This document shows, one piece after another, positions 1 to 32,984 of a stretch of DNA of 64,000 bases. Under the pieces are notes generated by a model. That model searched no databases. It was given only the letters and a program-made list of their open reading frames with translations, and was not told where the DNA came from. The number at the start of each line of letters is the position of its first letter. Positions within the stretch are counted from its first letter, which is position 1. The translations under genes and the position numbers were made by a program. Origin of the DNA: Carya illinoinensis (Eukaryota; Streptophyta; Magnoliopsida; Fagales; Juglandaceae); the NCBI RefSeq assembly GCF_018687715.1, contig NC_056766.1, positions 7,034,501 through 7,098,500 of the forward strand, written 5' to 3'.

Positions 1-2500
1 GCGTCTTGTTTTGTTTTTTTTGCACTTTGTTTTCGTTCGGGTAGCTGGGTGGTAGCTTGAGAGTTTTATTGTTTTTCTTTAGTTGCAGAACAGGGGGCGG
101 AAGCTCTCATTTTTCGGATTGGGATTTTTTTTTTTTTTTTAATTTTGGTTGCTTTTAGTTCAGAGCTTCTTTTCGTTCAGACTAGGGAGTCGGCTAGTTG
201 TTCTTAACTTAGTTTTTTTTTTCTCTCTCCCGGAACTTGTTGGATCTTAGGAGTCGGCTGGCTTTGATTTATTTTTATTCTCTTTCATTTTCGTTTAGGG
301 GACGAAGGCTCTCTATCTCGCTCGACAGTTTAGACTTTATTTTCTTTTATTTCCCAATTTCCTTCGTTAGTTCTTAGCATTTCTTTGCTTTCAGACAAAG
401 GCGGCGGTAGAGTTTTTGAACGGCATTATCATATTTTTTCGTTTCCTTACTCTTCGCTGAGATTGTATTTTCAGTTTTAGATTTCTTGACAGGGCAGTTT
501 CTTCTACCTTACCATACCGCTGGTTTTGTTTATTTTCTTCTAGGTTGTTCATTTTATTTTCTGCAATTTACGTTTCAGTTTTCATTTTAGTGTTTGTTCT
601 CCTGCGGGCAGTGGCAGCATCTCTAGGATTTATCTCATTCGGATATTTTCTCAGATTTTGTCATGACTCAACTTAGATTTATTTTTACCGCTAGAAACAT
701 CATGTGTAGCTAATTTTAGAAACTTGGATTGTGGAATGAGATTTAATTTATTTTAGGTTCTAGTTTAATGCAATATTTTGTTGATAACTGTTGATTTCAC
801 TATGTTACTAGTTGGATTTAAATTGAAAATAGATTGTGGCTCTTGCTCTTGATTTGTTGTTGACGTAAGGCACAACAAAAGCTTGAAAATTATCAAAACT
901 TCTCTCGATTGTTTGTTAATGGGTGTTTGGCTAGTAAAGTAGAGAAAATATTACAAACTTGAGCATAATTTTTTATCTTCCGTTTATTAATACTTTGATT
1001 GAGTTGTTAATCGAGAAAATTATCTAGAATCTGAAATAAAGAGAGTCTCATACTCAACCCAAGTGTTTGTTAATTTGCCTTTTTGATTAGAAATTTTAAT
1101 TTCAGCTTTGATTAAATTTTTTTTTTTTTTGCGGGAATTGAATTCACTCTTTTCTATTCTTACCTCATATTCGATATTTTTTTCACAAACGTTTTGATAA
1201 CCCTTTGTCTCTGTGGAATACGATCCTGGACTTATTCTTGTATTACTTTGACAGCTTCTATGCTTGGAAGATAAAATTTTAAGCTGATCAGCACACAAGA
1301 ATTTGATGTAACATTTAAGAAAACACAATCAAATACTGCCTTACCTTCATTTTACAACTACATGGATCTAAATAATTCAACCAATTGTCATAGATTAGTG
1401 TATCTAGTTTACCTTTAGACCATAGAGCTCGAGCAAGCACTTTGTCTGCAGGTCCTCATCTCTATTTGAAGGCAATGCTGATTTAAACAGACTAACACAT
1501 AAGTGATCTATTCTAAAAGATTGACTGGATATAACTTATAATCCAGAAAATGTATTTAAAAAAAAAAAATACATAGTAGAACAACTTATTGTGTGGAGAT
1601 CTTATAGCAACTAGTCTATGAGCGCTTTATACATACATATATATATAAGTAGTTTAATCTATCAATACTTAGAGAAACCTTCTTAATTTTTAAAAAAAAA
1701 AGTAAATTGCACATTGATCACAAAATGGAAATTAAAGTTGGTAAAAATATGTGAAAAAAGATGTAATAGCAGGACCCAAATTTTACACCAACAACCCCAC
1801 CAACTTTTGAACCCTAAAGAAATCCAATTTCACCAATCCAGAACCACAACTTAGATGCACAAAACAGACCCACAACACAAATGAATCAAAAGAGACTCAC
1901 AACTCATATGCACAAAAAAAGAACCACAACTATCTTCTGCACTAAAATGCCACTGCACTAAAATAGAACCACATAATAGATGAAATTTGTAGTGCGTCCA
2001 GTCACAAAGGCTAGTAGAATGCACAAAACACAAGTTGAAGAACACTTCTCTTTCTTTTATATTTTCTTTATAAGTTTTACTAATTTGAAATATAAAATAG
2101 ATGTTAAACATGTGTAGAGCATCTGAAGGCATGAACCTTATTGTTAAAAAAATAGAGAAATGGACTAAAAATTGAGAGCAGTTACGATATGTGATGAGTG
2201 AATTTGTGAGTGAAAAACTGAAATGAGTGTTGCGTGAGTAGAGGAGAAATGAGAGGGAGCTTACTCCCGTGAGAGATTCTCAACAGCAACTCAAAATCGC
2301 ACTGCAATATAGGAAAAATCCCCAAAACCCACCGACTGCACAAATGAAATTCATTTCATAGAAATTTCATGGGAGTGAAAATTAACTTGAAGTCAATGTG
2401 GATGTGTTCGTGAGAAGCAGAGAAGGAGAAGGGCCTTACCACCGATTGGCAACTTAGAACTCCAAGAACTCCCACAAACGCGTTCAGCATCAAACCCACA
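1..2500. other. Non-genic, T-rich and AT-rich region
   Basis: The first 900 bases are strongly T-rich, with loosely repeated phrases such as gagtcggct near 189 and 250. No open frame here is longer than about 100 codons, and none has a domain I recognise. It may be the edge of a repeat or of a distant gene's untranslated region. Nothing firmer is supported. Confidence 0.4.
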
Positions 2501-2574
2501 AGAAATCTACAGTGGAGAGAGAGAGAGGGTCTACTATGACGGCTCTAGGGTTTGAAGTTAGAGGGTAGAACGAA

Positions 2575-2576
<2 letters not shown>

Positions 2577-2626
<50 letters not shown>
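2577..2626. repeat. (GA)n microsatellite
   Basis: This is an uninterrupted GA dinucleotide run of about 25 units. It makes an artificial Ser-Leu repeat in minus-strand frames. Similar GA/CT runs lie at 11742-11864, 42382-42419, 50765-50784 and 52559-52604. Confidence 0.95.
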
Positions 2627-2627
<1 letters not shown>

Positions 2628-2919
2628 CGAAGATGAGCACCGTGCGAGAGAGGAAGAGAATATGAGCTTGGTTTGACCGTAGCTTACGTTGGAGGAAAAT
2701 GGGGTGGAGGAACTAAGCTTGGGGTGGTGACCGAAAATGGAGATGAAATCGACGGAAATTGGTGGAGTAAGCAAGTAATCTGGACTGGTGCTTGTGCAAT
2801 TTTGGAGAAGGGAGGAACAGAGAGAAGTGGAGAACGAAAGAAAATCGGGGGGGGGGGGGACATTTCGGGAGAATTTTGGCGCCCTCTACCTAATACGATA
2901 ATTATTTGGGTGTTGTAAT

Positions 2920-3114
2920 GTGTTTTTACTTCTACCAACGATCAAAATCGCTGTAAATACTATATTTTTTGCTGCAAATAAAAATTTGATACTTTCGAGT
3001 AAAAAATCAACCGATGATTCTAAAATCATTACCAAATGTGACTTATTGCAAAGATTTTTTTTTTTTTTTGCAACAATATAAAAATTGCTGCAATAGGTGA
3101 TTTTTCTTGTAGTG
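2920..3114 (-). mobile_element. CACTA-type transposon end (one terminus seen)
   Basis: The block ends with tttttcttgtagtg (3101-3114). Read on the minus strand this is CACTACAAGAAAAA, the usual terminus of plant CACTA (En/Spm) elements and their non-autonomous relatives. Short subterminal motifs (gctgcaa, ttgctgcaat) repeat just inside, as is common for CACTA ends. I found no partner CACTA terminus upstream, so the inner boundary is arbitrary and the element may be truncated. Confidence 0.5.
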
Positions 3115-3124
3115 AGTATCTAAG

Positions 3125-4050
3125 ATCACTTCACTACCCCAACACAATCTTAGGCTATACTCGTGAAGTGAGATGTGTTGAGAATATCTCATTTCATCTT
3201 AAAACATCTCGTAATTTCTTATTTAAACATTACTCTAACACAAGCACTATTCAATTTCAAGTTTTTAAAATTTTCATCTAATCATTATTTAATTATTATA
3301 ACTTTTTTAAACTTTTAAACAAAACCCAAAATACAATACAATTTATTAAATTTTAAAATAAAAATTATATTAAAAAATTATATTCAAACAATTTTTTTAC
3401 TTTATAATATATTTATTTAACTTTTTCTCTCTCATTTTTTCAAAATCTAATAAAACATTTTAAATCAAATCATATCACTATTACAAGATTCTCATCTTAT
3501 CTTATTACTCAAAGATGTTTTAAACTTAACATAGGTTCTAAGGGCTTGTTAGGAGAAAGTTTTCATCAAAAAATTGTTATCTCATCTCATGTCATTTTAT
3601 CTCATTCCCAGACATCATTCAAAGATAAATACTTTCAAACTAATCATTATAATTTTCTCAAACTTAAAAAAAAAAAAAATCAACATTTTCAAATAAAAAA
3701 TAATAATAAAAAATAATATTCTAACAATATTTTAATTTTATAATATTTTTTATTTAACTTTTTTTTTTCTCATTCCCAAAATCTCATAAAATATTAAGGG
3801 CTTGTTTGGGCAGTTCATTATTTTATCATTACTTTTCACATTCTTTTTATTATTTTTTACTACTATTCACTACTATTTAATATTTTATCATTATTTTTTC
3901 ACTACTTTTTTCTTACTATTTACAGAATATCTAAGATCATCTCAGTATCCAAATATAACTTAACTCAAATTATCTCAATACTATTCACAAACTATCTTAC
4001 TATTATTTATAAAATTCTCATATCCTCTCATTCCTCAAATTTGTCCTTAG
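3125..4050. repeat. Cluster of Tourist-like MITEs
   Basis: At least two or three AT-rich units rich in atctcatct lie head to tail. The clearest begins at 3798 with GGGCTTGTTTGG, preceded by TTA, and ends near 4047 with a degenerate inverted copy followed by TAG. Such ends and TTA/TAA targets are typical of PIF/Harbinger-derived Tourist MITEs. A better preserved member of the family is at 10424-10622. Boundaries of the inner units are uncertain. Confidence 0.5.
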
Positions 4051-4422
4051 TATTGGAGAACCATTATATGGTATATATCTCTCTCTGAAAATTAAGAACT
4101 AAATCTTTCTTAATCTAAAAGATTTATGTCGAAGTTTAGAAAATTTTAGGACAAATAATTTGATACTAAAAGATATTAGTCTATGTTATATTGAAGTCGT
4201 TATAAATGGTGATAATCAAAATTTTGACTTAAGTCACTCTAAGGTAACAAGATCTAAATCTCAACTTAGCTGCCTGCCCATAGCAGGGGCCAAGTTTGGG
4301 CCCCGAGCCTTGACTCTGTTGTTGGATGGGGGATTGGCCTATAGGCCTTCTGCCCGCAATCACACACTGTTATTGCATGGACAAAGAGACCTGAGAATGA
4401 TGATGAGATTAAGGAGAGAGAT

Positions 4423-4819
4423 TGTTATGATCGCACATCGATTAGTTAGTGGTTTATAAGCCCCTTGGTACCCTTCTTTTGTAAGTCGGTTTTCAATAGT
4501 GAGTTCTACCTAGTGGATTCATAACAAATGGTATTAGAGCCACCTCACGTATGAGCCATGTTGCGACGGTTGCAATCATGCAGCACAGGGGGTGATGCTG
4601 GCATAACAATGTTCATCTGGGACTAGGAAAGACCTAGCGCACAGCCAGCCCTTGTGAGTGCTGGGACTGCCATAGACGTCGGCTGCGGAGGGTGGTAGCT
4701 GTACGTTATGATCCCACATTGACTAAGTATGAGATTGGTTAGTGGTTTATAAGCTCCTAGACACCATTCCCTCGCAAGTCAGTTTTTAAAGGTGAGTTCT
4801 ACCTAGTAGATTCATCATA
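4423..4819 (+). mobile_element. TRIM retrotransposon (two short LTRs)
   Basis: LTR 1 spans 4423-4526 (TGTTATGATC to CATAACA). LTR 2 spans roughly 4704-4819 and repeats it with changes; both contain ttagtggtttataagc and gtgagttctacctagt. Two bases after LTR 1 lies TGGTATTAGAGCC (4529-4541), one base from the primer-binding site complementary to initiator tRNA-Met. A purine-rich tract (4686-4699) precedes LTR 2. The interior is under 200 bp and codes for nothing, which defines a terminal-repeat retrotransposon in miniature. GAGAG lies close to both edges as a possible target duplication. Confidence 0.7.
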
Positions 4820-6090
4820 GAGAGACCAAGTGGTGACGGCAAAAGAGGATGAGAGGAAAGACATAGGTGCGTGTGAAATATTATATGTATATATTTAATA
4901 TATGTAATATATATATTCGAGTAGGATTGTACCCTACTCAACACCTGTCCCTCATTTTTTCAAAAGAGTAGACACTCGTTCGTCTGCTCGTCGGATGCAG
5001 GCAGATTGCCCTGCCCGAATGGCCTTTGAGAGCCATATCGACTAAGTATGAAACGAGATGATTTTAGACGAGTTGAATAAAATATTATTATTATTATTTT
5101 AAAATTTAAAAAAATTGAATTATTTATTATATTTTATGTGAAAATTTGAGAAAATTATAATGATAGGAAGACATGAGATGAAATGAATTGAGAAGATTTC
5201 AGAATCCAAATAGTTTTGCAAAAAATTGATTTTAATTTGATTTGTAATAACCAAAATTACTTTTCAAAACTAGTTCATATTATAATTAAAGTTTCTTAAA
5301 AGGGCAGTTCAACAGAGACTGAAGGTCTACAGATAGAACTGACCAATTATCACTAAAAAGATAATTTAATACATTTCTTAACATTTAAGAAAATATATAT
5401 ATATAAATGCACCCATAGGTGCAAATGATCGGATTGGAAGACCTAGCATTTCTCTTCTTAAAATCAATTACAAATTGAAAAAAACACTAAATAATGTGAG
5501 ATTTATATATTATCATTTATACTCAGTATGTATATTCACTAAAACCTGTCATGAGGTTATTCCATAAATAATAATACTACTTTATCATCTTAAACTTATA
5601 ACGTAAATAACTTTTTTTATGTGTCACCATTATATGATGGAACGTGGTTTATTAAGAAATTAAAAACATAAATACAAAAGAAGTAGAAAAATCTCAGAGT
5701 TTCAATATTTCTCTTTTTGTGTTTTTCAAAAGCTTTTGATTTAAACATATTTTTTGTATATATTTTTTAATAAATTACGTGGTATTATGTGATGGTACCA
5801 TATCAAGAGGATAATTTTGATAATAAATTTTAAAGAAAAATTATTTATAAAAATTTCAAATCTATTTTTTTTTTTTGTGAGAATTACTTTTTTAACAAAA
5901 ATATTCCATAAAAAACTTATCTATTTAAAATTTCTGCCTAGCATTAGTTAGTTTCAAATGGTCGAATTGGAGTCCTCTTCTCTCAATGTTACCATTAACA
6001 CCAAAAAAAATAAAAATAAAAAATAAATAAATAAATAAATACAAAATTGTTGCCTTCCGCACCTGCTAGAAACCCAAAAGAACCTTTAAG
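4820..6090. other. AT-rich upstream intergenic region
   Basis: No gene is visible. 5045-5215 is another degenerate member of the atgaga/atttgagaaaa MITE family that also appears at 10424 and 53204. The rest is AT-rich filler upstream of the exonuclease-KH gene. Confidence 0.4.
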
Positions 6091-6097
6091 AATTCCG

Positions 6098-6104
6098 TAT
6101 AAAA
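6098..6104 (+). promoter_or_regulatory. Candidate TATA box of the exonuclease-KH gene
   Basis: TATAAAA lies 51 bases before the start codon at 6155, in a short upstream stretch free of other TATA-like words. Position and sequence fit a plant core promoter with a short leader. This is a motif match only. Confidence 0.4.
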
Positions 6105-6154
6105 CCCGAGAGTAAAAGAGTGAAGACTGTGATTGGCTTGGAGGATCCGATCAC

Positions 6155-26390
<20,236 letters not shown>

Positions 26391-26796
26391 AAGATGAAAT
26401 GCATGTCATGTTCTCTCGAACTATCTTTAAAACAAAAACTAGAGATTCTGAAATTGAACTGTTCTGCTGTGTAAATGTTTGGGGGTTGGAAAAAGAGAAA
26501 AAGGGGGGGGGGGGGGTTGTTTTAGTGTCTGGGAAAATGGTTCTTGTACTCGGTTGAGGAGCTGCTCCATCTAACTCAATACCAGCCATTGTGTTGTAAG
26601 TAGGGGGCCAAACTAACTCAAACGCAATGGTCGGAAGTCCTGGGACCGACCATTAACACACAAATAATGCATAAATTAGAATGTTGGACCAAGGTGTTGA
26701 AACAGTTCCCAGTTCACTTTAATTTAAAGGCTATAATATAAGTGGAGTAGAGTTGGAGGAAATCAGGTGGGTCCGACTCCTTGAGGCCATTCCAGT
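26391..26796. other. 3' flank of the exonuclease-KH gene
   Basis: This holds the presumed 3' untranslated region and an interrupted G run at about 26503-26516. No further gene is visible. Confidence 0.4.
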
Positions 26797-27215
26797 TAGG
26801 GGTGTGGGCAGCAGGGCCCTCACACCCCGCTACCCCGCCCTGTAGGGAGAAATCCCAGCTTGGGCAGGGGGAGGGATGACCCCAGCGGAATCCTGCCTTG
26901 CCTCCTGCCCCGCTAGGACATATATTTATATAAATAAATATTTGTTCATACATATTTATATAAATAAATTGTATATATTCTAGCAAATTTAAAATCTGTC
27001 ATTAGGTTTTAAAATATGTATATATATTTACAAATGTTATTTTACATTTTAAATTGTGATAATTTGGGTCCAAAAATATTTTTTTGAATTCAGAAATAGT
27101 TTTTAGGCCCAATGGGCCAGGGGTATTACAATGACTGAGCAGGGGGCAGAGCGGATGGGCGGTCCACCTCGGGGGGGTGGGGTGTGGGGAAGTATAGCCC
27201 CTACCCAGGCGGGTA
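26797..27215. mobile_element. Non-autonomous hAT-like element with GC-rich ends
   Basis: GC-rich ends (TAGGGGTGTGGGCAG at the left; cctacccaggcgggta at the right) enclose an AT-rich centre with ataaataaat words. Flanks ATTCCAGT (26789-26796) and ATTCCAGC (27216-27223) agree in 7 of 8 bases, as expected for an old hAT target duplication. No open frame of interest is present. Confidence 0.55.
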
Positions 27216-27223
27216 ATTCCAGC

Positions 27224-28254
27224 TTTGTTAGTCATGCTTAATTTGGACACAATCAGTGACGTCCTTCGTTGTTATGCTCTGAAATAAATAGGGAGATCTA
27301 AATGGGACATGGAAGAAAACAAAAAAGACAAGACCTATTGATATGTGATGACTTACCATGTTCCCTTAATTATAGTAAAAATAAATACATTGTCGTAAGG
27401 TCAACATTCATTTTATTGTAAGAGTTGATTTGTCAAATCAAGTTACCATCAAACCTCACTATTATTGATAAATATAATAGAACCGTCAAAACATTAAAGG
27501 AAGAAAAGGATATAGTCAACAGGGTGGCAGGGACGCTTCAAAGCGAAAATCAGAGGTTTTATATCAAACCACGATCAAACTTAGGTTAGGTTAGCTAGTC
27601 TACCGACTTTGAAATTGAGAAGTATTATAGTCATAAAAAGATTTTATAAAATAAATATAAACTAATATGATTTTATATGATATGTGAGATATAATTTAAC
27701 ATAAAAATAAAGAGTATTATGAATTTATTTTTGTAAAATTTCTTTGTAATTAAAATATTTCTCTTTGAATACCTGCCCATCAAGATTAAACTCAATGAAG
27801 TCATTATAAAATGATAGGAGCTGTTTATTTTCCGTCTAACAGGCCCTACAATCGAGGGAGCGCTCGTTTTCTTCATATAAGCTAAACAAAGTGATGCACT
27901 TTTTATTTCCTGCCTATCCATTTCTGGGAACTAGTCAGACTCAAAACACCTGATTATCCCAAAAAAAAAAAAAAAAAAAAAAAAGGTAGAAAAAGAGAAG
28001 AAGAAGAAGAAGAAGAAAGGCACCAAAATAGGATTTTACTAGAAAGGTAGTTTGCAATCCATTACACATATATATACCATTATATTAGATAAACCCACTC
28101 ATGACCAATACATTCTCAAATCATAATATTACTTGTGTATGGTGTAACAAGCTGAGCACACTACTAATATGCTAAAAGATTTCCAATGTACTTGCCAATC
28201 ATGCAAAAGAATATTAAAGGAGAGAGCAGAGAAATGAGAAAGGACAAAAAACAA
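27224..28254. other. Intergenic region between convergent genes
   Basis: It is AT-rich and holds an A run at 27960-27984, followed by an (AAG)n run at about 27995-28017. A stretch at 27640-27760 (aatttatttttgtaaaatttctttgtaat) recurs near 48450 and is probably an AT-rich MITE. The 3' untranslated region of EPSIN1 should lie at the right end. Confidence 0.4.
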
Positions 28255-31200
28255 TTACTTCTGGAAATCACCAAATTGGTATTGTTGGCGACTACGGTCA
28301 GAGAAGATGTCGTTCCCACCCATTGCCTGTGAAGATGTGAAACTGGATCTACCAAGACCGGATCCGGCACCCATTGCTCGCCCCATATAATACGAAGTTG
28401 GGGGTCCCTTCTCTCTTTCATCGAATCCATCACTTAATCCACCCACTACACCTACATCAGCCAAGGATACCTTCTTGGCTGGCAAGTATACTCAAATGAG
28501 AAGGCAATTACGAGAGGCACACCAATTCAGTAATAAATGGAATATATTAATTGCAGGAGTTATTCACAAAAGTTGTACATAAAACCATTGACTTGTGCAC
28601 AACTTTGGTACAAACAGCATTATCATCAATATACCAAATAAATTTCTCACGCAACTTGAACAAGCATTGCTGAAAAAAGGATACTATTTGGCACACTTGC
28701 AAAACGATTTTAATAATACATATGTGTGTGTGCGCGCGTGCGAATAAATGATTGTCACATACAACCCTTTCAAGGTAGGGACAGTTATCTGGTTTTAACA
28801 TGCCACAGTGCATTATTTAGAGGAAAAGGTGGGTCTTGATACTCGTAACACCACTGATCTGGCAGACACCAGTGCTTGTCATACCATCCTAGTGTTGTTA
28901 TGCGCCTAAAGTGTTATGAGCATAATTTTTCAATGAAAATGCACAAAAAAATATTTTTGACATCACTATCCAAATCTCTTCCACATGTAGAATATTTGAC
29001 ACCTCTTAAAAATGAATTTTAACAATTTATCCTTTTTTCTTGTCTTTTTTCTTCCTCTTTATATCAAGTTTATCATTTGCAAGTTATTTAGATCATAAGA
29101 CTCAAAAAAGCCAATTGTGCCCCAACACTATGAGATGGGAAGGTAATTTGTTAGTTGAGATAGTAGACTTACGAGCAGATATATTAAGGTCGATCAGTCC
29201 ACGGCTCAGTGAATCGGACCAAATTCCTGACTTCACCTGGAAAGTATCCTTTTTCAGTGGAGCACTAGAATCTAACGAAGATTTTCCACCCAAATTATTG
29301 TTTCCACCATTGACATCATTCTGTGAGGGTTCCGAAGATGCTGAACCAGAATGAGAAGTGAATGCACCAAACAAATCAGATCCATCGAAATTGTTAAGGG
29401 GAACAGCAGCAAAGGGATCAACAATGTTAGAATCTCTCGGTGCAGGGTTGGAAGCTTTAATTTGAGGCTGCACAACTGGATCAGGGATAGCAAAAGGATC
29501 AACTACTGAAGGAACTGTGGCAGGTTGGGAAGCAAATAGATCAACCTCAGTCTGCACAAATCATACCATTAACGGTTAGTTCAGAAGAATAGGATCTTTG
29601 TACCAAAAGGAGAAATAATATAACCATTATCCTACCTAAGGATAATTAGTGCTTATGGATTTGTAAATAACACTTAACATAGTTTTCCTGCCATTGACTT
29701 TGCCGGTCTAGATTTACATGAGTTCCTTGTATCTATTGCTCCTACTTAGTTAGGACTTTTACTGTAATGAACTTAGCTTTGCCTATTCTTTGATTGATAA
29801 TACTTATTTAATTATAAAAAAAAAATCTTTTAATTTAGGACAAATTACACTTTACTCCCAATGATGTGGGCTGATTCCATTTTACTATCCCATCCCCTCC
29901 TTTTAGAATCAAGTGCTGCTAAAGTTTCAAAAGTCCAGCACCATAAGTTTAGAACCATCGTTTAACCAAAAGGCAGAAAAGATAAGAGAAACAGTCAACA
30001 ATAAATTTATGTAAGATATTTGAGTGACCTTTTCATGATCAACTCTCCCTTGCATTTCATAGGAGGGCATTTTGTCCTTGTACTAGTGGTTTAAATATAT
30101 ACCCAAGTTTACCTGGCATTAACTGATAGATAAGGGAGGGAAAAATGTCACTGATAGAATAATAAGGACAAAACTGCAGAGAAAAATCATTAAAACTGTA
30201 ATAGGAACAGAAGGACTTTTTTTTTTTGGATAAGTAGGAACAGAAGGACTTTCTTCAGCTACTTTTTCTAGCCACAGGTCAGTACAGAAGGTTATACCAC
30301 CACTCTTTTGAAAGTTGAGAATGTGGATTGAATGGGCAAAATTTTCAAGAGGTGAAGTGAAACCAAATCCAGCCAATCACGATGTGTGAATAAAGACCCA
30401 TTTCCAAGCAATACTATCAGAGAAACACATCAATTGCAAATTCTCATTTCAAGTAAATACTTTTCCTAGATATCCATTTCAAAAATACTGGTATACCACT
30501 GCTGAACCTTCACTCACGTGGAATCCTCTATAACAGATATCATTCTATTTTTTTTATAAGTAAAATAAAATAAAAAAAAAACCATTTTTGGAGTTCAATT
30601 CGAATTTTGAGCTAAAACTAACTGTTTTGTAGCAGAAAAACACCTTTACTTTGTTCTCAAATATGTAAAAACTATCTCAAGCACAATGGATGACAAGGAC
30701 AGAGTTTCACCAACTACTGGAAAAGTTACACTGCTCAAGGAAGCTAAATGGTCATTTATCAAATACAGAGATTCTAAACTAGCTTACAAGCATTCCACAT
30801 TACAGCTCAAGTGTAAAGGGAACATCTAGTAACATTTGATCCTTTTATTTGGGATACCTTAGCTGCTGGATCAGAGAGCTGAAAATCCTAGGACAATATC
30901 AACATTGATTCTGCATTCTTTTTGCAATAGTTGCACAGTAGTAACACTGAGCTCAAACTTCAAACATATAAAATATTCATATATAGCTGTACGGTACATT
31001 TATAAATTGAGATGACAGGGCATCTGACCTGAGTTTGAGAATTTGGTGCCTTTTCTATGTGGGGTGATGCTGATACAAACGTTGCATCTGCAAACAGATC
31101 AACCTCTGATGAACTACTCTTCATGACTGGCTTTTCTGTAGGAATAGATGTTGGAGCATCCAAGAGGTCACCAACAAAACTTTGGCCAAACAGATCTACC

Positions 31201-32953
31201 TCGTTAGAGCTTCCAGCGGCAGCCTCTATCAAAAGCATAATTCACAACAAAAATGATCATATACATCCTATGAAAAGGATTAAAATCATGGGCACTAGTT
31301 CAACAATCAATATCATTAGAGTATCCTGTTGAAAAGCTTTGCATCTGGAAAAGCACAAGCAAGATTCATAGTAACAAATCTACCGTAATGGTTGAAACTC
31401 AGAAAACGCATGAGATGGAAGCCAAGGCACAAGAAATTTAAAACTCAGAGTCGCAAGACATACTACTCGAATAAGGGCACCAAACCAGGTTTCTACGGCA
31501 TGTGCAAGTCTAAAACATCTATGCATAAAAATAATCCCAGCCTAGTCCCAGATCACAGGGAGGATGATCCTGTTTTAACTATCACACGATATTAAAGAAC
31601 ATTCAGCATAGGGACATGCCTAACTACTTAATAATCGAGGAATAAAGCACCAGATGACTGGGATTTTCTTGTCATTCCTTCTGTGATACCAAAAGAAATC
31701 GTGCCATCCTTATAAACAATAAATTTCTTCCTTCTATGATCTTTTGCTACAAGAACAAGTCAAGTACTGTCTGGAATAGGATCCAAAGGGAATCCCTTTT
31801 TCTTGTATTTTCAGTTGACCTGTCAGCAGAACTGCTCTTACTTAGTGAGTCCAGACAATTGGGAGTGCTTCACTTGACATAAGTTATGAAACATTTCAAC
31901 ATAAAATGGTGCTCAATATGCTGATTGTAGGCACAAGCAGCAAGTAGAAGCCAAATAACCTACCAAGCATGTGAACCACAAGATCTCTTCGTTACTGATA
32001 TAAAAATTAACAATTGTACCATTGTACCAAAGGGAAAAGCATTGCAGGATACTTACTAGCAGTTCCACGTGGATCAAAATCATCAAACTCATCCTCGTAA
32101 TTATTTGAAGGGACACTTGAACTTTCATCAAATGCATTTGATGAAATATTGTTTTCATCCTTACTGCATGACAGACAATCTATGATCAGAAAAATAGCAG
32201 AAGAATTTAATAATGACAGATGCAAATGTGTCAGTGTTTGCCAGTGTGTTGGCGTGTAGAGAGAGAGAGAGAGAGAGATGTACGGTTAACTATCCATTGG
32301 TAACTAAAACCATGTTTTCTACAACACTGTTTTCTGAGTCTTGAGAACTTTTTTTTTTCCTTGAGTTTTCTGAGTCTTGAGAACTAGCCGGTCAATCTTA
32401 TTGGAACTATCAAAGCCCATAATTATGTTGACATTCATCATGCACACAGGTATAACTCTTAAAAGCAAGTGCTACCAGAAACTCTAATAGGTTTTCCCAA
32501 ACTCCCACTGTAAGGATAATAATTGCAACACAGCAGCGTGCTGGTGCCAGTTCTTCAGTAACCGTAAGACTAAGAACACAAAAAATTGCCAATATATAGT
32601 GAATGACATGAGTTGCTTTACAAATAAAATGAAACCCAAACAAGTAAGAAAAGAATTGTAACGCCTCAATGGAAGACCCAAAACACATGGCCTATACTCC
32701 AAAAGGACTAGTCAATAATACAATTGGAGCCCCATTGGAACATTATAAAGAGCAAGAACTTTTCCTTCCCAAGCAATGTGAAATCTCATACACCATCTAC
32801 CATTATCCTTATCCTATGGGGTATCACAGGAATATGACAAGATATAGAGCTCATCACCACCAAATAAGTCCTTAAAGCCAATCAGACTTTATGATATAGC
32901 ATACTTCTACTGATCAAAAGAAGATATAGCATAGTCCAACTTGGAATATACAA

Positions 32954-32984
<31 letters not shown>

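Noticed and set aside
2490..2938. Open frames on both strands around the first GA run
   Set aside because: They are low-complexity translations with no start context, splice signals or domain.
4160..4459. Plus-strand open frame of 99 codons
   Set aside because: It runs into the LTR of the TRIM element and shows no family resemblance.
28727..28741. (GT)n/(GC)n stretch as Z-DNA or regulatory element
   Set aside because: It is only about 15 bases in an EPSIN1 intron, too short to argue a function.
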